In this document: in pieces, positions 16,806 to 26,778 of the stretch
Numbering within the stretch: position 1 is the stretch's first letter
Layout: each line of letters begins with the position of its first letter
Assembly (NCBI RefSeq): GCF_000626715.1
Contig: NZ_AQRA01000004.1
Coordinates: 124,001 to 188,000, forward strand
Direction: 5' to 3'
DNA length: 64,000 nucleotides
Source: Aquimarina atlantica
GTDB taxonomy: Bacteria > Bacteroidota > Bacteroidia > Flavobacteriales > Flavobacteriaceae
Notes under the pieces: generated by a model
Seen by the model: the letters and a program-made list of their open reading frames with translations, nothing else
Told to the model about the DNA's origin: nothing
Databases searched by the model: none
Position numbers and translations under genes: made by a program

Positions 16806-18044
16806 TTAGAAAGGATTAAAAATTCTAATTCTTTGTGGCTCCCATTTATCTAGTAATGGGATGTTCTTTTTATCATAAAAAGGCCATTGACTGTTTGAAA
16901 TATAAAGATATCCCATTTCTTTATAAAATTTACCATTGGTAGGCTCTCCTTTATACGATAATGCATTATCCAAAATTTTGACTTTAGTCACTTTATTAAC
17001 ACCTATAGTTAGTTGTATCACCTTTTTAGGGTTAGAATTATTTTGAATAGCCACCAATGTAGTATCATTAATATAATTTAAACCATCTATACCTTTTAAT
17101 AAATACGACTTGGATTCATACCACATTCTATCAGAAAAATCTGCTAAACTTAATTTCATAATCCCTTTTATATAATCGGCTATAAATAGATGCTGGTGCG
17201 TATGATCAAGAGTTATCCCTTGTAAGTTAAATGCCTCTTTTACCTCAAAAGAATTTTCGAGCACTCCTTTATTGGCATCTATTACAAATATTTTGGGCGA
17301 CACAGAATTAGTTGCATATATTTTATTGTTTTTAGCTAAAACCATACTTCCAATAACAGCTTCTTCTGGTATTTCTATTTTAGCAAGTACGCTTCCATTT
17401 TGGGTATTTATCTTATACACAAATGATTTGTTATTTTGCTCTTTATCATATTTACTATAATTCGGAAACATAGAAGATGATACCCAAATAGAGTTCTTAT
17501 CTACTCCTTTTATAATTGCAAAAGCAGCACCTGCTAAAGATAGAAGTTCTTCAGACTTTTTGGTTTTTAGATTATATTTAATAACAAATCCGTTTCTTAC
17601 ATCTGTGAGATAAGCCATGTCTTCTACCACAACAATATCTTCGACATGATATTTGTTTGATATTTCAAAAAGAACTGAGCTTGATTCTTTTTGAGTTGAA
17701 AAAAAGGAAGCTTTTTTCTTTAAATCGTTTGCAAACCTCTTCTCTGCTAAAAGAGATTTAAAATCTTCATCCTCAAATTTTAATTCTGAGTTCCAACTCA
17801 GCAAAGTACTCAAAAGTTCAAAAGCTTGTTCATTCTTACCATTAAGCGTATAAGAAGCCGCCAAATTAAACAATATAGTAGGCTGCGAAGGGTGTAACTC
17901 TAAAGCTTTTAAATTAAGTTTTTCAAAGGCTTCAAAGTTTTTATCCTTATACGCTTCAATACTCTTTTTATAGAGTTCATTTAAGCTTTGTGTATACCCT
18001 GTTAAAGTTACCAGAAGAAAAAATATGAGTATTTTAAATTTCAT
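16806..18044 (-). CDS. Secreted TPR / beta-propeller (SMP-30- or NHL-like) protein
   Basis: The start MKFKILIFFLLVTLTGYTQ at 18044 is chosen because it opens a clean signal peptide; an in-frame ATG at 18155 would put 37 extra residues before it. The mature 412-residue protein has one or two TPR units (about 20-95), then a six-bladed propeller-like region (about 140-412) with repeated strands such as VVEDMAYLTDVRNGFVIKY and GITLDHTHQHLFIADY. Such propellers bind ligands or act as lactonases; catalytic residues cannot be assigned. It probably functions in the periplasm and is co-transcribed with the acetyltransferase. Confidence 0.72.
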   Translation of the reverse strand: MKFKILIFFLLVTLTGYTQSLNELYKKSIEAYKDKNFEAFEKLNLKALELHPSQPTILFNLAASYTLNGKNEQAFELLSTLLSWNSELKFEDEDFKSLLAEKRFANDLKKKASFFSTQKESSSVLFEISNKYHVEDIVVVEDMAYLTDVRNGFVIKYNLKTKKSEELLSLAGAAFAIIKGVDKNSIWVSSSMFPNYSKYDKEQNNKSFVYKINTQNGSVLAKIEIPEEAVIGSMVLAKNNKIYATNSVSPKIFVIDANKGVLENSFEVKEAFNLQGITLDHTHQHLFIADYIKGIMKLSLADFSDRMWYESKSYLLKGIDGLNYINDTTLVAIQNNSNPKKVIQLTIGVNKVTKVKILDNALSYKGEPTNGKFYKEMGYLYISNSQWPFYDKKNIPLLDKWEPQRIRIFNPF

Positions 18045-18288
18045 GATCGCTATACTTTTATATGATAATCTATACATCAAATATGATAAATTACTATGTG
18101 AAAAATTGAATGAAAATATCATGAAATAGCTCATAAATATCATTTTTTTGACCATTTGGTAAATGTTTCGTTTACTTACGGTTATTTCTATACTTCGATG
18201 TGTTTTAAAAAATGATTTGATACTATGAATTAAAAGTTTAAATTATAAACGGCTTAATAAAACTACATACTTACCTAGATTCATTATT

Positions 18289-19080
18289 ATGAAAATACTT
18301 ATTGTTGATGATGAGGCTTTGGCCAGAAAGAGGATTTTAAAATTGATTATTGAAGCCAAAGTAACCGATTCTATTTTTGAGGCATCGTCTGGTAAGGAAG
18401 CTATACAATATATTCGTGAGTTAGAGCCCGATCTTGTTTTCTTAGATATACAAATGACAGACATGACTGGTTTTGATGTCTTAAAAAAAGTGCATCCAGA
18501 ATATACTCCTACTATTATTTTTGTAACTGCTTTCGATAGTTTTGCTGTAAAAGCATTTGAAGTGCAAGCAATTGATTTTTTATTAAAGCCTTTTAAAAAA
18601 GAACGATTTTTTGAAGCTTTACACAGGGGAATCAATCGTATCAAAATAAATGAAAAAGAAATCTTTTCCTCAAAAATGAATAGCTTAATTCAATTTCTAA
18701 AAAATGAAGAAACAAGCATATTAGAGGAGCGTAACACCTATTTAGAACGAATTGTTTTAAAACTAGGAAAGAAATATTATTTTGTAGAAACCAGCGATGT
18801 AAAGTATATCGTTTCATCTGCCTACTATGCCGAAATTTTCACGTATTCGGGCCAAAAACATGTATATCGTATTTCTATGAGTGATTTTATTAAAAAATTA
18901 GATCCAAAAGAATTTATTCGTATAAACAGGTCAACTATCATTAGATTGAAAGAAATTAAAGAGATTATAGGAGAAGGTATGGGAGATTATAGTATTATCA
19001 TGAACGATGAACAATCATTCTCTTTAACAAAAACATATAAAGCGTCTTTTCTAAAGAAAATTGATATTAAGAATTCTTAA
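18289..19080 (+). CDS. LytTR family response regulator
   Basis: The 263-residue protein has an N-terminal receiver (residues 1-120) with D7/D8, phospho-acceptor D53 in VFLDIQMTDMTG, the T/S at FVTAFD and K at LLKPFK. A C-terminal LytTR DNA-binding domain (about 155-258) has the FIRINRSTIIRLKEI motif. LytTR regulators bind paired direct repeats near promoters. Its stop is one base before the start of the LytS-like kinase, so the pair is one operon. The target genes are not shown here. Confidence 0.94.
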   Translation: MKILIVDDEALARKRILKLIIEAKVTDSIFEASSGKEAIQYIRELEPDLVFLDIQMTDMTGFDVLKKVHPEYTPTIIFVTAFDSFAVKAFEVQAIDFLLKPFKKERFFEALHRGINRIKINEKEIFSSKMNSLIQFLKNEETSILEERNTYLERIVLKLGKKYYFVETSDVKYIVSSAYYAEIFTYSGQKHVYRISMSDFIKKLDPKEFIRINRSTIIRLKEIKEIIGEGMGDYSIIMNDEQSFSLTKTYKASFLKKIDIKNS

Positions 19081-19081
19081 A

Positions 19082-20149
19082 ATGTTAGATAAAAAACTTT
19101 TTAGATTTATAGTTCTCTTTTATATTTTGGCATGCCTCTTCGGTCTTGTTAATGCTCTTTTTCAAAAAATAAGCGGAGTTTCACTTAAGTCATTTACCTG
19201 GATTGGGCTTATCATGAATTACTTGTTTAATTATGGTACCAAGTTCATATTTATTATACTATCAATCATATTTACGAGAGTTTATATTATGCACAAATTC
19301 TCTCTACCCATTAGCATCATTATTCACACTCTAATTTCAGTTTTATTATCATTGTACAGTTCGATTCTACTATTGGGATATGAAAAATATATCCTGGGAT
19401 TTACCGATGTCATTGATATAAAAGTAATTTTATTAAGGTTAGCTTATAGTTCTAATTTTAATTTTTTTGTCTATTTCACGCTAATCACCATTCTATATGC
19501 TTATTACTATTTTAAAAAACAGAAAGATCAGGAAATCAAAGAATCTAATTTAAAAGCGCAATTGCTGGATTCAAAAATTAAAGTCTTACAATCACAGCTA
19601 CAACCACATTTTCTATTTAACGCTTTAAACGACATCTCTTCTTTAATGGATATTGATATTGAAAAATCACAAGATGCATTAGCCGATTTAAGTGAAATGC
19701 TAAGAAAAACACTAAGTATCAAAGATGTAAAATATATTACTTTAGAAGAAGAGTTATCAATTTTGAATAAGTATTTAGATATTGAAAAACTACGATTTGG
19801 AGAAAAATTAAATTTTAAAATTGATATTGCTGATTGTATATTACTAGAAAAAGTACCTCCACTTATCTTACAACCTATTGTAGAAAACTCTATAAAACAT
19901 GGTTTTTCATATACCCATGATACAATTGTAATTGGTGTAAAGGTTTTTATTCTACATGATGATATTGTTTTCGAAATAACTAATAATGGAGCACAATTAC
20001 GACAAGAAAAAGTTGTTTTTGGTAATGGTATCAGTAATGTTTTAGAGCGAATAGACACCTTGTATCAAAGTAATTATTCATTTGAAATTAGAAATAATGA
20101 AAATTCTGGAGTGATCAATTGTATAAAAATACCAAGAATTTTTGAATAG
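19082..20149 (+). CDS. LytS-like sensor histidine kinase (His_kinase family)
   Basis: The ATG at 19082 is preferred over an upstream TTG inside the regulator gene: it gives MLDKKLFRF and a one-base gap to the preceding stop. The 355-residue protein has four membrane segments in residues 5-150, a short coiled coil, and the His_kinase domain with phospho-acceptor H176 in LQPHFLFNALNDIS. The ATPase part has VPPLILQPIVENSIKHG and GNGISNV. It is the cognate sensor of the LytTR regulator encoded just upstream. The stimulus is unknown. Confidence 0.94.
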   Translation: MLDKKLFRFIVLFYILACLFGLVNALFQKISGVSLKSFTWIGLIMNYLFNYGTKFIFIILSIIFTRVYIMHKFSLPISIIIHTLISVLLSLYSSILLLGYEKYILGFTDVIDIKVILLRLAYSSNFNFFVYFTLITILYAYYYFKKQKDQEIKESNLKAQLLDSKIKVLQSQLQPHFLFNALNDISSLMDIDIEKSQDALADLSEMLRKTLSIKDVKYITLEEELSILNKYLDIEKLRFGEKLNFKIDIADCILLEKVPPLILQPIVENSIKHGFSYTHDTIVIGVKVFILHDDIVFEITNNGAQLRQEKVVFGNGISNVLERIDTLYQSNYSFEIRNNENSGVINCIKIPRIFE

Positions 20150-20183
20150 GTTAAGCGCTCTTAACATTTTACAATATAAATAA

Positions 20184-20855
20184 CTACTTCAAAAACAGTG
20201 ACTCTACAATCACTTTGGCTGCCGCCCTACTACCAGATAAAGAAGGATGAAATTGATCTGGACTGTAATATAAAAAATCGTTAGTGTTATCAAAATGTTG
20301 TTTCCAGACTTTTCCTACAGGACATAGTATCGCCTTATTTTTGATTGCTGCATCTGTATAGTTTTTAATTACACCATCAAAAGTATGATAGTATATTCTC
20401 GATGGCCACACCATAAAATAAGCCAATTTTGAGCCATTTGCGTTACATAAGTTACTATACTCTTTTCCAGAGTTAAGAAGCATTGCTCTCCCATCTGCCT
20501 GGGACGAAGGCCCTTGCTGTACAATCACAAAGTCATATTTCTTTGTTTTAATCAGACGTTGAACTTCTTTATCTGCCCAATGATCTACGATAGCATAATT
20601 AGGCTTAGCCAGCATGGTAGTCGTAACCATAATCCCCTTTCTTTTTGCTTCTTGTGTTACTAATCTGGGTAAATTATTGCTATAGGTTAAGCTGTTACCC
20701 ACAAACAAAAGATCATATTCTTCGCGCGACATATCATTACTACCATCTTGTTGATCAGAAGTTCTGATACCTGATTCTTGTGTAATATGAGTAGATGAGC
20801 AAGATATACACATCATACATAACCCTACAAATAGTATAATCGTTCTGTTAGCCAT
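20184..20855 (-). CDS. SGNH/GDSL-type hydrolase lipoprotein
   Basis: The 223-residue exported protein has a lipobox (CISC near residue 19). Block I of the SGNH fold, FVGNSLTYSNNLP (near 51-63), holds the nucleophile serine. The C-terminal block V, SPDQFHPSLSGS, holds the Asp-x-x-His pair in a slightly changed spacing. An internal FVIVQQGPSSQ resembles block III. Members are esterases or lipases, often acting on polysaccharide acetyl groups; the substrate here is unknown. The gene converges with the LytS-like kinase. Confidence 0.75.
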   Translation of the reverse strand: MANRTIILFVGLCMMCISCSSTHITQESGIRTSDQQDGSNDMSREEYDLLFVGNSLTYSNNLPRLVTQEAKRKGIMVTTTMLAKPNYAIVDHWADKEVQRLIKTKKYDFVIVQQGPSSQADGRAMLLNSGKEYSNLCNANGSKLAYFMVWPSRIYYHTFDGVIKNYTDAAIKNKAILCPVGKVWKQHFDNTNDFLYYSPDQFHPSLSGSRAAAKVIVESLFLK

Positions 20856-21118
20856 TGTGTTTTATATAGATATAAATAAGGACATAAGTTTATACAAATA
20901 TTCTGGTTTTGGAGATTAATGATATCGATAATCCATTTTTTGATAATAACACATTACAAGTTGATATCTGTAATTTTAAAAACCAACCAATTACTGATAC
21001 TTCATCAAATTTATAATGAGTTATAACATAACATAATACCCCATAACAAATTACAATAACCTTTTTACATACGAGATCTATACATTTGGATTTCAAACTT
21101 AAAACTCACACATCAATT

Positions 21119-21934
21119 ATGAAAAAATCATTTTTAAAAAGAAAGTCAAAATCATGGACAGCCCCCGTATGTATTCTTGTATCTATTTTTATTTTTTTTG
21201 CTTGTCAGCATGAAGATAGTGATGAACAAAGTACTGAATCTATCGACGAAGATGCTACATATTCTCTAGCTAAGATTTTAATTTCTAACGGAACAGAATT
21301 AGATTTTTTTGCAGTTAAAGGAGAAAAAGGCATTGGTATCGATGAATATACTCGTTCAGAAAATCCCCTAATTAAAATGGATGATAACGAATCTTTTTTG
21401 GAATTATATCTAAAAATAGCTCCGAAAAATGCTGAAATTCCTTCTAGGTTAATCGAAGATCATGGTAAAGGAGCCCAAAAGTTAATCTCTGGAAGAAAAA
21501 TTACTAACAATGCAGGTAAAATAGTATCGATAGATATGAAATCTGTTTCTTTTGAAATAGAAACTAAAGAAAACACAGACGAAACAAAAAGTAGTTGTTT
21601 TCTAAATTGCTATTCTTTATCAGGTAATTCTGGTGGCCCCTATAGAAAATGTAGTTGGAACAAAGCTTCTAGTTTTGGAGTAAACGACGGAGGTCATAAA
21701 AGACGACATATGGAAGCATTAACCAAAGCATGCGATGGTAGATGGCAACATAAACTACAGGTAAGAAGTTTTAAAAAATGGAAAACTAAAATTACCCGGA
21801 CTATCGAAAGTGGATGGACGCGAAGAACTAAATATCGTGATATACGTAGGTCTCATAAAATACAAAGAGATACCAAAGGTAATGGTCCTCACGATGCTGA
21901 TGCTTCATCAAAATTCTGGTCTGGTAAATTCTAG
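21119..21934 (+). CDS. Lipoprotein of unknown function with basic, cysteine-bearing C-terminal half
   Basis: The start at 21119 gives a signal with a lipobox (FFAC, C29); a TTG at 21086 would add 11 poor residues. The 271-residue product has an acidic stretch after the lipobox (DEQSTESIDEDA), a middle domain, a three-cysteine segment (SSCFLNCYSLSGNSGG then KCSW, about 164-190), and a strongly basic C-terminus rich in K, R, W and T. No family is recognised. Charge reversal along the chain is unusual for a flavobacterial lipoprotein. A strong terminator follows at 21974, so it is a single-gene transcript. Confidence 0.7.
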   Translation: MKKSFLKRKSKSWTAPVCILVSIFIFFACQHEDSDEQSTESIDEDATYSLAKILISNGTELDFFAVKGEKGIGIDEYTRSENPLIKMDDNESFLELYLKIAPKNAEIPSRLIEDHGKGAQKLISGRKITNNAGKIVSIDMKSVSFEIETKENTDETKSSCFLNCYSLSGNSGGPYRKCSWNKASSFGVNDGGHKRRHMEALTKACDGRWQHKLQVRSFKKWKTKITRTIESGWTRRTKYRDIRRSHKIQRDTKGNGPHDADASSKFWSGKF

Positions 21935-21973
21935 AAAACTAACTTTCAGTTATTTAAATATTTAACTAATCTT

Positions 21974-22010
21974 AAAAACCGTAAAGTGCATTTTTTTTTA
22001 CGGTTTTTTT
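21974..22010 (+). terminator. Rho-independent terminator after basic lipoprotein gene
   Basis: Stem AAAAACCGTAAA pairs with TTTACGGTTTTT and is followed by more T. It lies 40 bases after the stop at 21934. Confidence 0.88.
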
Positions 22011-22172
22011 TAATGTATTTTCACTACTTCGAAGGTAGATTGCATACCTGGTAGGGAATATACAAAGTAAAACGTTATAATTAATACTGCTAAGAAAGAG
22101 ATTAATATATCAAAAATTACTTTTTCAATACGTCTCTTTTTATTGAAAGGCAAATCACCTAAGTATAGTCTA

Positions 22173-23069
22173 ATGATTTACAGATTAAAAGTTTTTAAAA
22201 AAGTTGCTGATTTTCTAAGTTTTACCAAAGCTGCCAAAATGCTTTTCATCACACAACCAGCAATAACAAAACATATAAATGAATTAGAAAAACATTTTGG
22301 CAAAGCCTTGTTTAACAGACATGGTAACAAAATAAGTTTAACTCCCGAAGGAAAATTATTATTACAATATGCCAATAAAATATTGAGTTTATATAATCAG
22401 CTAGAAGATGATTTTCTAGCTTTAAATAGCAAATTCCCAGATAAGATCACTATAGGAGCAAGTACTACGATTTCTCAATACATTTTACCTAAAATATTAT
22501 CAAAATTTAAAGCAAAATATAGTACTACCAACATCACGCTTCTGAATAATAATTCTGAACAGATAGAATCATCAATTATCAATAAACAAGTAGATATTGG
22601 TTTTACCGAAGGAAATACTTCTAATCCGTTATTACATTACGAGACATTTGTTTTAGACGAAATTGTTTTGGTCACCAGCGCTGATAATACTACATTAAAA
22701 AAGCAAGAAATTACGCTAAAAGAATTAAAAAAATTACCATTAATATTACGAGAAAAAGGTTCTGGCACCAGAAACATTATAAAAGATGCTTTGCAAAATG
22801 CAAATGTAGATATTAGTCAATTAGCAATTGAGATGACCTTAGGAAGTACCGAAAGTATCAAAACATATTTAACGCACTCGGGCTCCTACTCTTTTCTATC
22901 TATTCATTGTATTACAGATGAGTTAATGGCTAATAAGCTAAAAATCATTGATATTACTTCTTTTACCATCAAGCGTGTTTTTCATATGGTGAATTTACAT
23001 GGAGAATATTCGAATACTGTAGAAAAAACAAAACACTTCTTTGCTGCTCATTATAACCTAATGGAATAA
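22173..23069 (+). CDS. LysR family transcriptional regulator
   Basis: The start ATG at 22173 gives MIYRLKVFKKVADFLSF, the normal beginning of the LysR helix-turn-helix; a TTG at 22143 would add ten residues. The 298-residue protein has the HTH (about 1-60; SFTKAAKMLFITQPAITKHINELEKHFG) and a substrate-binding domain (about 90-295). In enterobacteria the LysR protein YeiE sits beside YeiH in the same way as here. The downstream YeiH-like exporter gene starts 79 bases later on the same strand and is the likely target. Confidence 0.93.
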   Translation: MIYRLKVFKKVADFLSFTKAAKMLFITQPAITKHINELEKHFGKALFNRHGNKISLTPEGKLLLQYANKILSLYNQLEDDFLALNSKFPDKITIGASTTISQYILPKILSKFKAKYSTTNITLLNNNSEQIESSIINKQVDIGFTEGNTSNPLLHYETFVLDEIVLVTSADNTTLKKQEITLKELKKLPLILREKGSGTRNIIKDALQNANVDISQLAIEMTLGSTESIKTYLTHSGSYSFLSIHCITDELMANKLKIIDITSFTIKRVFHMVNLHGEYSNTVEKTKHFFAAHYNLME

Positions 23070-23148
23070 GAGATTACAAATTGTAATGAAATTCATGCTG
23101 TAAAAACACTCAAATTTGTATCTACGATTCAGTATTAAAAAGACGTAG

Positions 23149-24096
23149 ATGAATATTTTGAAGAAAGAAAAGGTTACTCGACTTACCGGAATAATTATAT
23201 TTTTTCTAATTATAGTAGCATGCTTATGCTCAATAATAAATAGTTCTGTAGCATTATTATTAGGTGTTATATTTACTAATATATTCGGGAATCGATTTCT
23301 TGTATTTAATAACAAAGCCATTAGTTTTTTACTTCAACTCGCTATTATCGGAATCGGTTTTAACCTCGATATCCAGAAAACATGGGCTATTGGGCAAAAT
23401 GGTTTTATGTATATCATGTTTTTTGTAATTTTTGCCTTATGTATTGGGATTTTATTAGGAAAGACCTTTAAGGTCGAACAAAAAACAGCGCATTTAATTT
23501 CTTCGGGAACCGCTATCTGCGGTGGGAGTGCAATTGCAGCAATAGCATCTACCATAAATGCCCCAAAAGAAGGTATTTCTATTGCTTTAAGTATAGTTTT
23601 TATTCTTAATGCAATAGCATTATTAGTTTTCCCAGCTCTAGGGCACTTATTTAATTTATCCGAATATCAGTTTGGTTTATGGAGCGCTATTGCCATTCAT
23701 GATACCAGTTCAGTGGTTGGGGCTGCGCAAGTCTACGGAGAAGAAGCCTTAAAAATAGCTACAATCATTAAGTTGGTTAAGACGTTGTGGATAGTCCCTG
23801 TAGCTATTTTTTCTTCTCTGCTATTTAAGGGTGAATTCCATTCAAAAAAAATACCCTGGTTTATACTAATCTTTGTTTTGGCAATTATCATAAATAGTTA
23901 TTCGGCAATCTCTAGTACAATTACAAATTCGATATATACAATTTCAAAATCAATATTTGTAGTAGTTCTCTTTCTGGTAGGAATGAACTTATCTATTTCT
24001 AAAATAAAAGCTGTTGGGTGGAAACCTGCAGTTCTAGGAATATCGACATGGTTTATTATATCAACAATCTCATTATTTACAATACTTAATTTATAA
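23149..24096 (+). CDS. YeiH family putative sulfate/anion exporter (UPF0324)
   Basis: The 315-residue membrane protein has about ten hydrophobic segments. It carries the family signature SSGTAICGGSAIAAIA (residues near 119-134) and the loop SAIAIHDTSSVVGAA (near 178-192), both typical of the Cons_hypoth698/YeiH family. Members are proposed anion exporters; some bind sulfonate or sulfate-like ligands. Regulation by the upstream LysR gene is likely from arrangement. The C-terminal stretch has further helices and no signal peptide. Confidence 0.9.
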   Translation: MNILKKEKVTRLTGIIIFFLIIVACLCSIINSSVALLLGVIFTNIFGNRFLVFNNKAISFLLQLAIIGIGFNLDIQKTWAIGQNGFMYIMFFVIFALCIGILLGKTFKVEQKTAHLISSGTAICGGSAIAAIASTINAPKEGISIALSIVFILNAIALLVFPALGHLFNLSEYQFGLWSAIAIHDTSSVVGAAQVYGEEALKIATIIKLVKTLWIVPVAIFSSLLFKGEFHSKKIPWFILIFVLAIIINSYSAISSTITNSIYTISKSIFVVVLFLVGMNLSISKIKAVGWKPAVLGISTWFIISTISLFTILNL

Positions 24097-24573
24097 TAAC
24101 CAGAGAATGAACAGTTATAACACTTCTGATATTTTTATGAAAAACCTTTTTATGTTTCCCTTTCTGGATGTATACGGGTTCTATCATATATACATCTGGA
24201 AAGTTATAGTAATTCTACCTCAATCCATTTAAAAATAAGTCGGTTGTTTTTTGGAGTTAGGTAGTATTTACTATTTATATTAAGCCTTCTAACGCTAATT
24301 TTAGAAGGCTTTTCTTTATTTTGTAAGGTTAAGGTTTTAATATTTTCGTTTAATAGACTTTAAAATATCGGTATCGCTCTTATGAGTTACAAAAACATTA
24401 ACATTCACATTATCAGAAATATCTGTAATTATTCCTGTATTTTATAGAGAAACACTACGAGCAAAGTTTGGGAAATCTCAACTATAATACAGGGAAAATT
24501 ATTTTTTTGAAGCCAATTCCAAACAGAGAATTACAAATCATTTTGTAACTTTAAGTAGAATTAACCAGTACGT
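24097..24573. other. Intergenic region between yeiH-like gene and PAS kinase
   Basis: 477 bases without a supported gene. A clear plus-strand terminator lies at 24282-24314. A 31-codon open frame begins near 24137 but has no family likeness or clear start context. No promoter with both -33 and -7 boxes was found for the kinase. Confidence 0.6.
24282..24314 (+). terminator. Rho-independent terminator after yeiH-like gene
   Basis: Stem AAGCCTTCTAA pairs with TTAGAAGGCTT with an 8-base loop, followed by TTT-rich sequence. It is 186 bases after the stop at 24096, so the transcript has a long 3' end or another unseen product. Confidence 0.75.
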
Positions 24574-26778
24574 ATGTCTTTAACTTTACAAAAATTTGGA
24601 ATTTCATCAGAAAAAACATTGCTATTTCTTTTTGTTCTAAAAAAAGATGGAGAAATAATTTCTTTCAATAATAGATGCGAGCTATTATTTCCTCTTGATA
24701 AAAATAAAATTGAAGGAAAATTCATTACCGATTTTATAATCGATAAAGATGTATCTGTATTTTTAAGTTCGACATCTGGTTTATCTCATAGCAGTCCGCT
24801 TATCAACGTATCTTTAAACTTTCCTACAGAAAATCAAGGAGTAGTCTCAATAAAATTTGATTTCAAACTACATAATGATTTAATTTATGCAACAGGAATA
24901 GATACTACAGAAGAATACAAAGAACATAGAGCTTTATTAACCATTTCAAAACTAGCCAAAACAGGCGCCTGGTATTTTAATCCCAAGAATAACGAAATGT
25001 ATTGGTCAGATGGATGTTACTTCATAAACGAGTTAAGTCCCTGCACTTCTATAACTAGAGAAAAAGAAATTAGTTTTTATCCTGAAGATGCCAGAGTGAG
25101 AATAAAAAGTTTCCTCGATAACCTTATCAAAGACAAGGAAACTTATGAGTATACAGAAAAAATTATTACCGAAAAAGGAAATGAAAAATGGATTAAAGTT
25201 ATAGGACAACCTGTTATCTATAAAGATGAAGTTGTATATGTAAACGGAACTATCACAGATGTTACAGATCGGCACAATTACATCGAAAAATTGAAATACA
25301 GTGAAGAAACTAAACATTTAGCTTTAAAAGGAATACAATCTGGGTTATTTGATTATCATGTAAAAAACAATGAAGTTTTTTACAGTTCGGATTTTAAAAA
25401 AATGTTGGGGTTACCGCTAGATCAGGATTTTGTAGCAGAAGAAGAGTTTAGAAAAATGATACATCCAGATGATGTAGAAAAAATGCTTAAGAGGAGACAA
25501 GATAACTTTAATCAAGAAGGTAATTACTATTATAATTACTATCGGCTCAAACATATTAATGAAGGATATCGACATTATGAGGTGTATGGTTTCAAAAGAA
25601 AAAACGCAAAGGGAGAAATAACCCGAATGATTGGTAATTTGATCGATGTTCATCAAAAAAAGATTAATGAAAGAACTATTGTAGAAAGTAAAAACCGATT
25701 ACAGGCAATTGTTAATAATGGGTTTGCGTATACAATTTTGTTAGATACCAAAGGGGTAATTCTAATGACTGATGAGAAATCTGTAAAAATTATAAAAAGA
25801 GATTTTAATGTAAATCCAAATCAGGTATCTTGTCGCTTTATAGATGTTATGCCTCTTAATTTTAAAAATTCTTTTGCTCATGAATTTAATGAAGCCCTAA
25901 AAGGAAATATTGTAAAAAAAGAAATAGAGCGTATTACTCATAAGGGTGATTTACAATGGCTCGAAGCCAAATATACTCCCGTTTTTGATCAAGAAAAGAA
26001 AGTAAATTCTGTTCTTGTTAGTTTTCTGGATATTACAGAACGAAAACTAGCAGAAATAGCAATTAAAGAATCACATATTAAAGAACAGGAGTTAAATAGT
26101 CTTAAATCAAATATATTATCCAATTTTAGCCATGAAATAAGAACTCCACTAAATGGTATAATGACAGTTAGCAAACTCTTATTAGATGAGGAAAAACCTG
26201 ACGAAAGAGAAAAACTCCTGGAGTATCTCGAAGAAAGTAAAAACAGGCTGCTGGATACCATCAATAACTTATCTAATTTTAGCGAAATTGAAGCTATAAA
26301 AAAGAATATAAACGTACAAAAATTAGATATTAACTATACCATAGAAACTTCGTATAGAGAGTATAAACATATGGCCGAAGCAAAGGAACTAGCTTATCAA
26401 TTAGAACTTGATCAAACCAGTCCACAGGTTAACATTGATAAAGATTTATTTAGAGCTGCGATAAATAATATTATCCATAACGCTATTAAATACACTAATA
26501 AAGGAAGTATAATTATTAAAGTTAATTCTCAAAATTCAAAAAATAATGTTTATATTTCAATAACTGATACTGGTATTGGAATAGATAACGAAAATCTTAA
26601 GAAAATTTTTGATCCTTTTATGCAAGAAAGTATTGGTATGAGTCGTAAATATGAAGGAACCGGTATCGGACTAAGCTTATCGAAGCGATATATTGAAATC
26701 CTGGAAGGGAAAATAGAAGTTAAAAGTACAATAGGTAAGGGTACCGAATTTAATATTATAATTCCAAAATGCCTATGA
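24574..26778 (+). CDS. Soluble multi-PAS sensor histidine kinase
   Basis: The 734-residue protein has no membrane segment. It shows an N-terminal PAS-like region (1-110), PAS domains at about 120-235 (with LAKTGAWYFN) and 245-365 (with HPDDVEKM), and a third at about 375-495. The kinase core has phospho-acceptor H520 in NFSHEIRTPLNG, N-box N636 in HNAIKY, TDTGIGID and GTGIGLSLSKR motifs. It lacks a receiver. A stand-alone receiver gene overlaps its last ten bases, so the two form a coupled pair. The signal is likely cytoplasmic, such as redox, light or a small molecule. Confidence 0.94.
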   Translation: MSLTLQKFGISSEKTLLFLFVLKKDGEIISFNNRCELLFPLDKNKIEGKFITDFIIDKDVSVFLSSTSGLSHSSPLINVSLNFPTENQGVVSIKFDFKLHNDLIYATGIDTTEEYKEHRALLTISKLAKTGAWYFNPKNNEMYWSDGCYFINELSPCTSITREKEISFYPEDARVRIKSFLDNLIKDKETYEYTEKIITEKGNEKWIKVIGQPVIYKDEVVYVNGTITDVTDRHNYIEKLKYSEETKHLALKGIQSGLFDYHVKNNEVFYSSDFKKMLGLPLDQDFVAEEEFRKMIHPDDVEKMLKRRQDNFNQEGNYYYNYYRLKHINEGYRHYEVYGFKRKNAKGEITRMIGNLIDVHQKKINERTIVESKNRLQAIVNNGFAYTILLDTKGVILMTDEKSVKIIKRDFNVNPNQVSCRFIDVMPLNFKNSFAHEFNEALKGNIVKKEIERITHKGDLQWLEAKYTPVFDQEKKVNSVLVSFLDITERKLAEIAIKESHIKEQELNSLKSNILSNFSHEIRTPLNGIMTVSKLLLDEEKPDEREKLLEYLEESKNRLLDTINNLSNFSEIEAIKKNINVQKLDINYTIETSYREYKHMAEAKELAYQLELDQTSPQVNIDKDLFRAAINNIIHNAIKYTNKGSIIIKVNSQNSKNNVYISITDTGIGIDNENLKKIFDPFMQESIGMSRKYEGTGIGLSLSKRYIEILEGKIEVKSTIGKGTEFNIIIPKCL

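Noticed and set aside
18243..18644. 133-codon minus-strand frame opposite the LytTR regulator
   Set aside because: It is antisense to a well-supported receiver domain and has no recognisable features.
19528..20058. 176-codon minus-strand frame opposite the LytS-like kinase
   Set aside because: It is antisense to the conserved kinase domain and its serine-rich translation looks like a shadow of that gene.
20890..21096. 68-codon minus-strand frame in the gap before the basic lipoprotein gene
   Set aside because: Weak composition, no signal peptide or family motif, and it overlaps the region just upstream of the next gene.
24137..24232. 31-codon plus-strand frame in the gap after the yeiH-like gene
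   Set aside because: No leader motif, no conserved features and no promoter; length is within chance for A/T-rich DNA.
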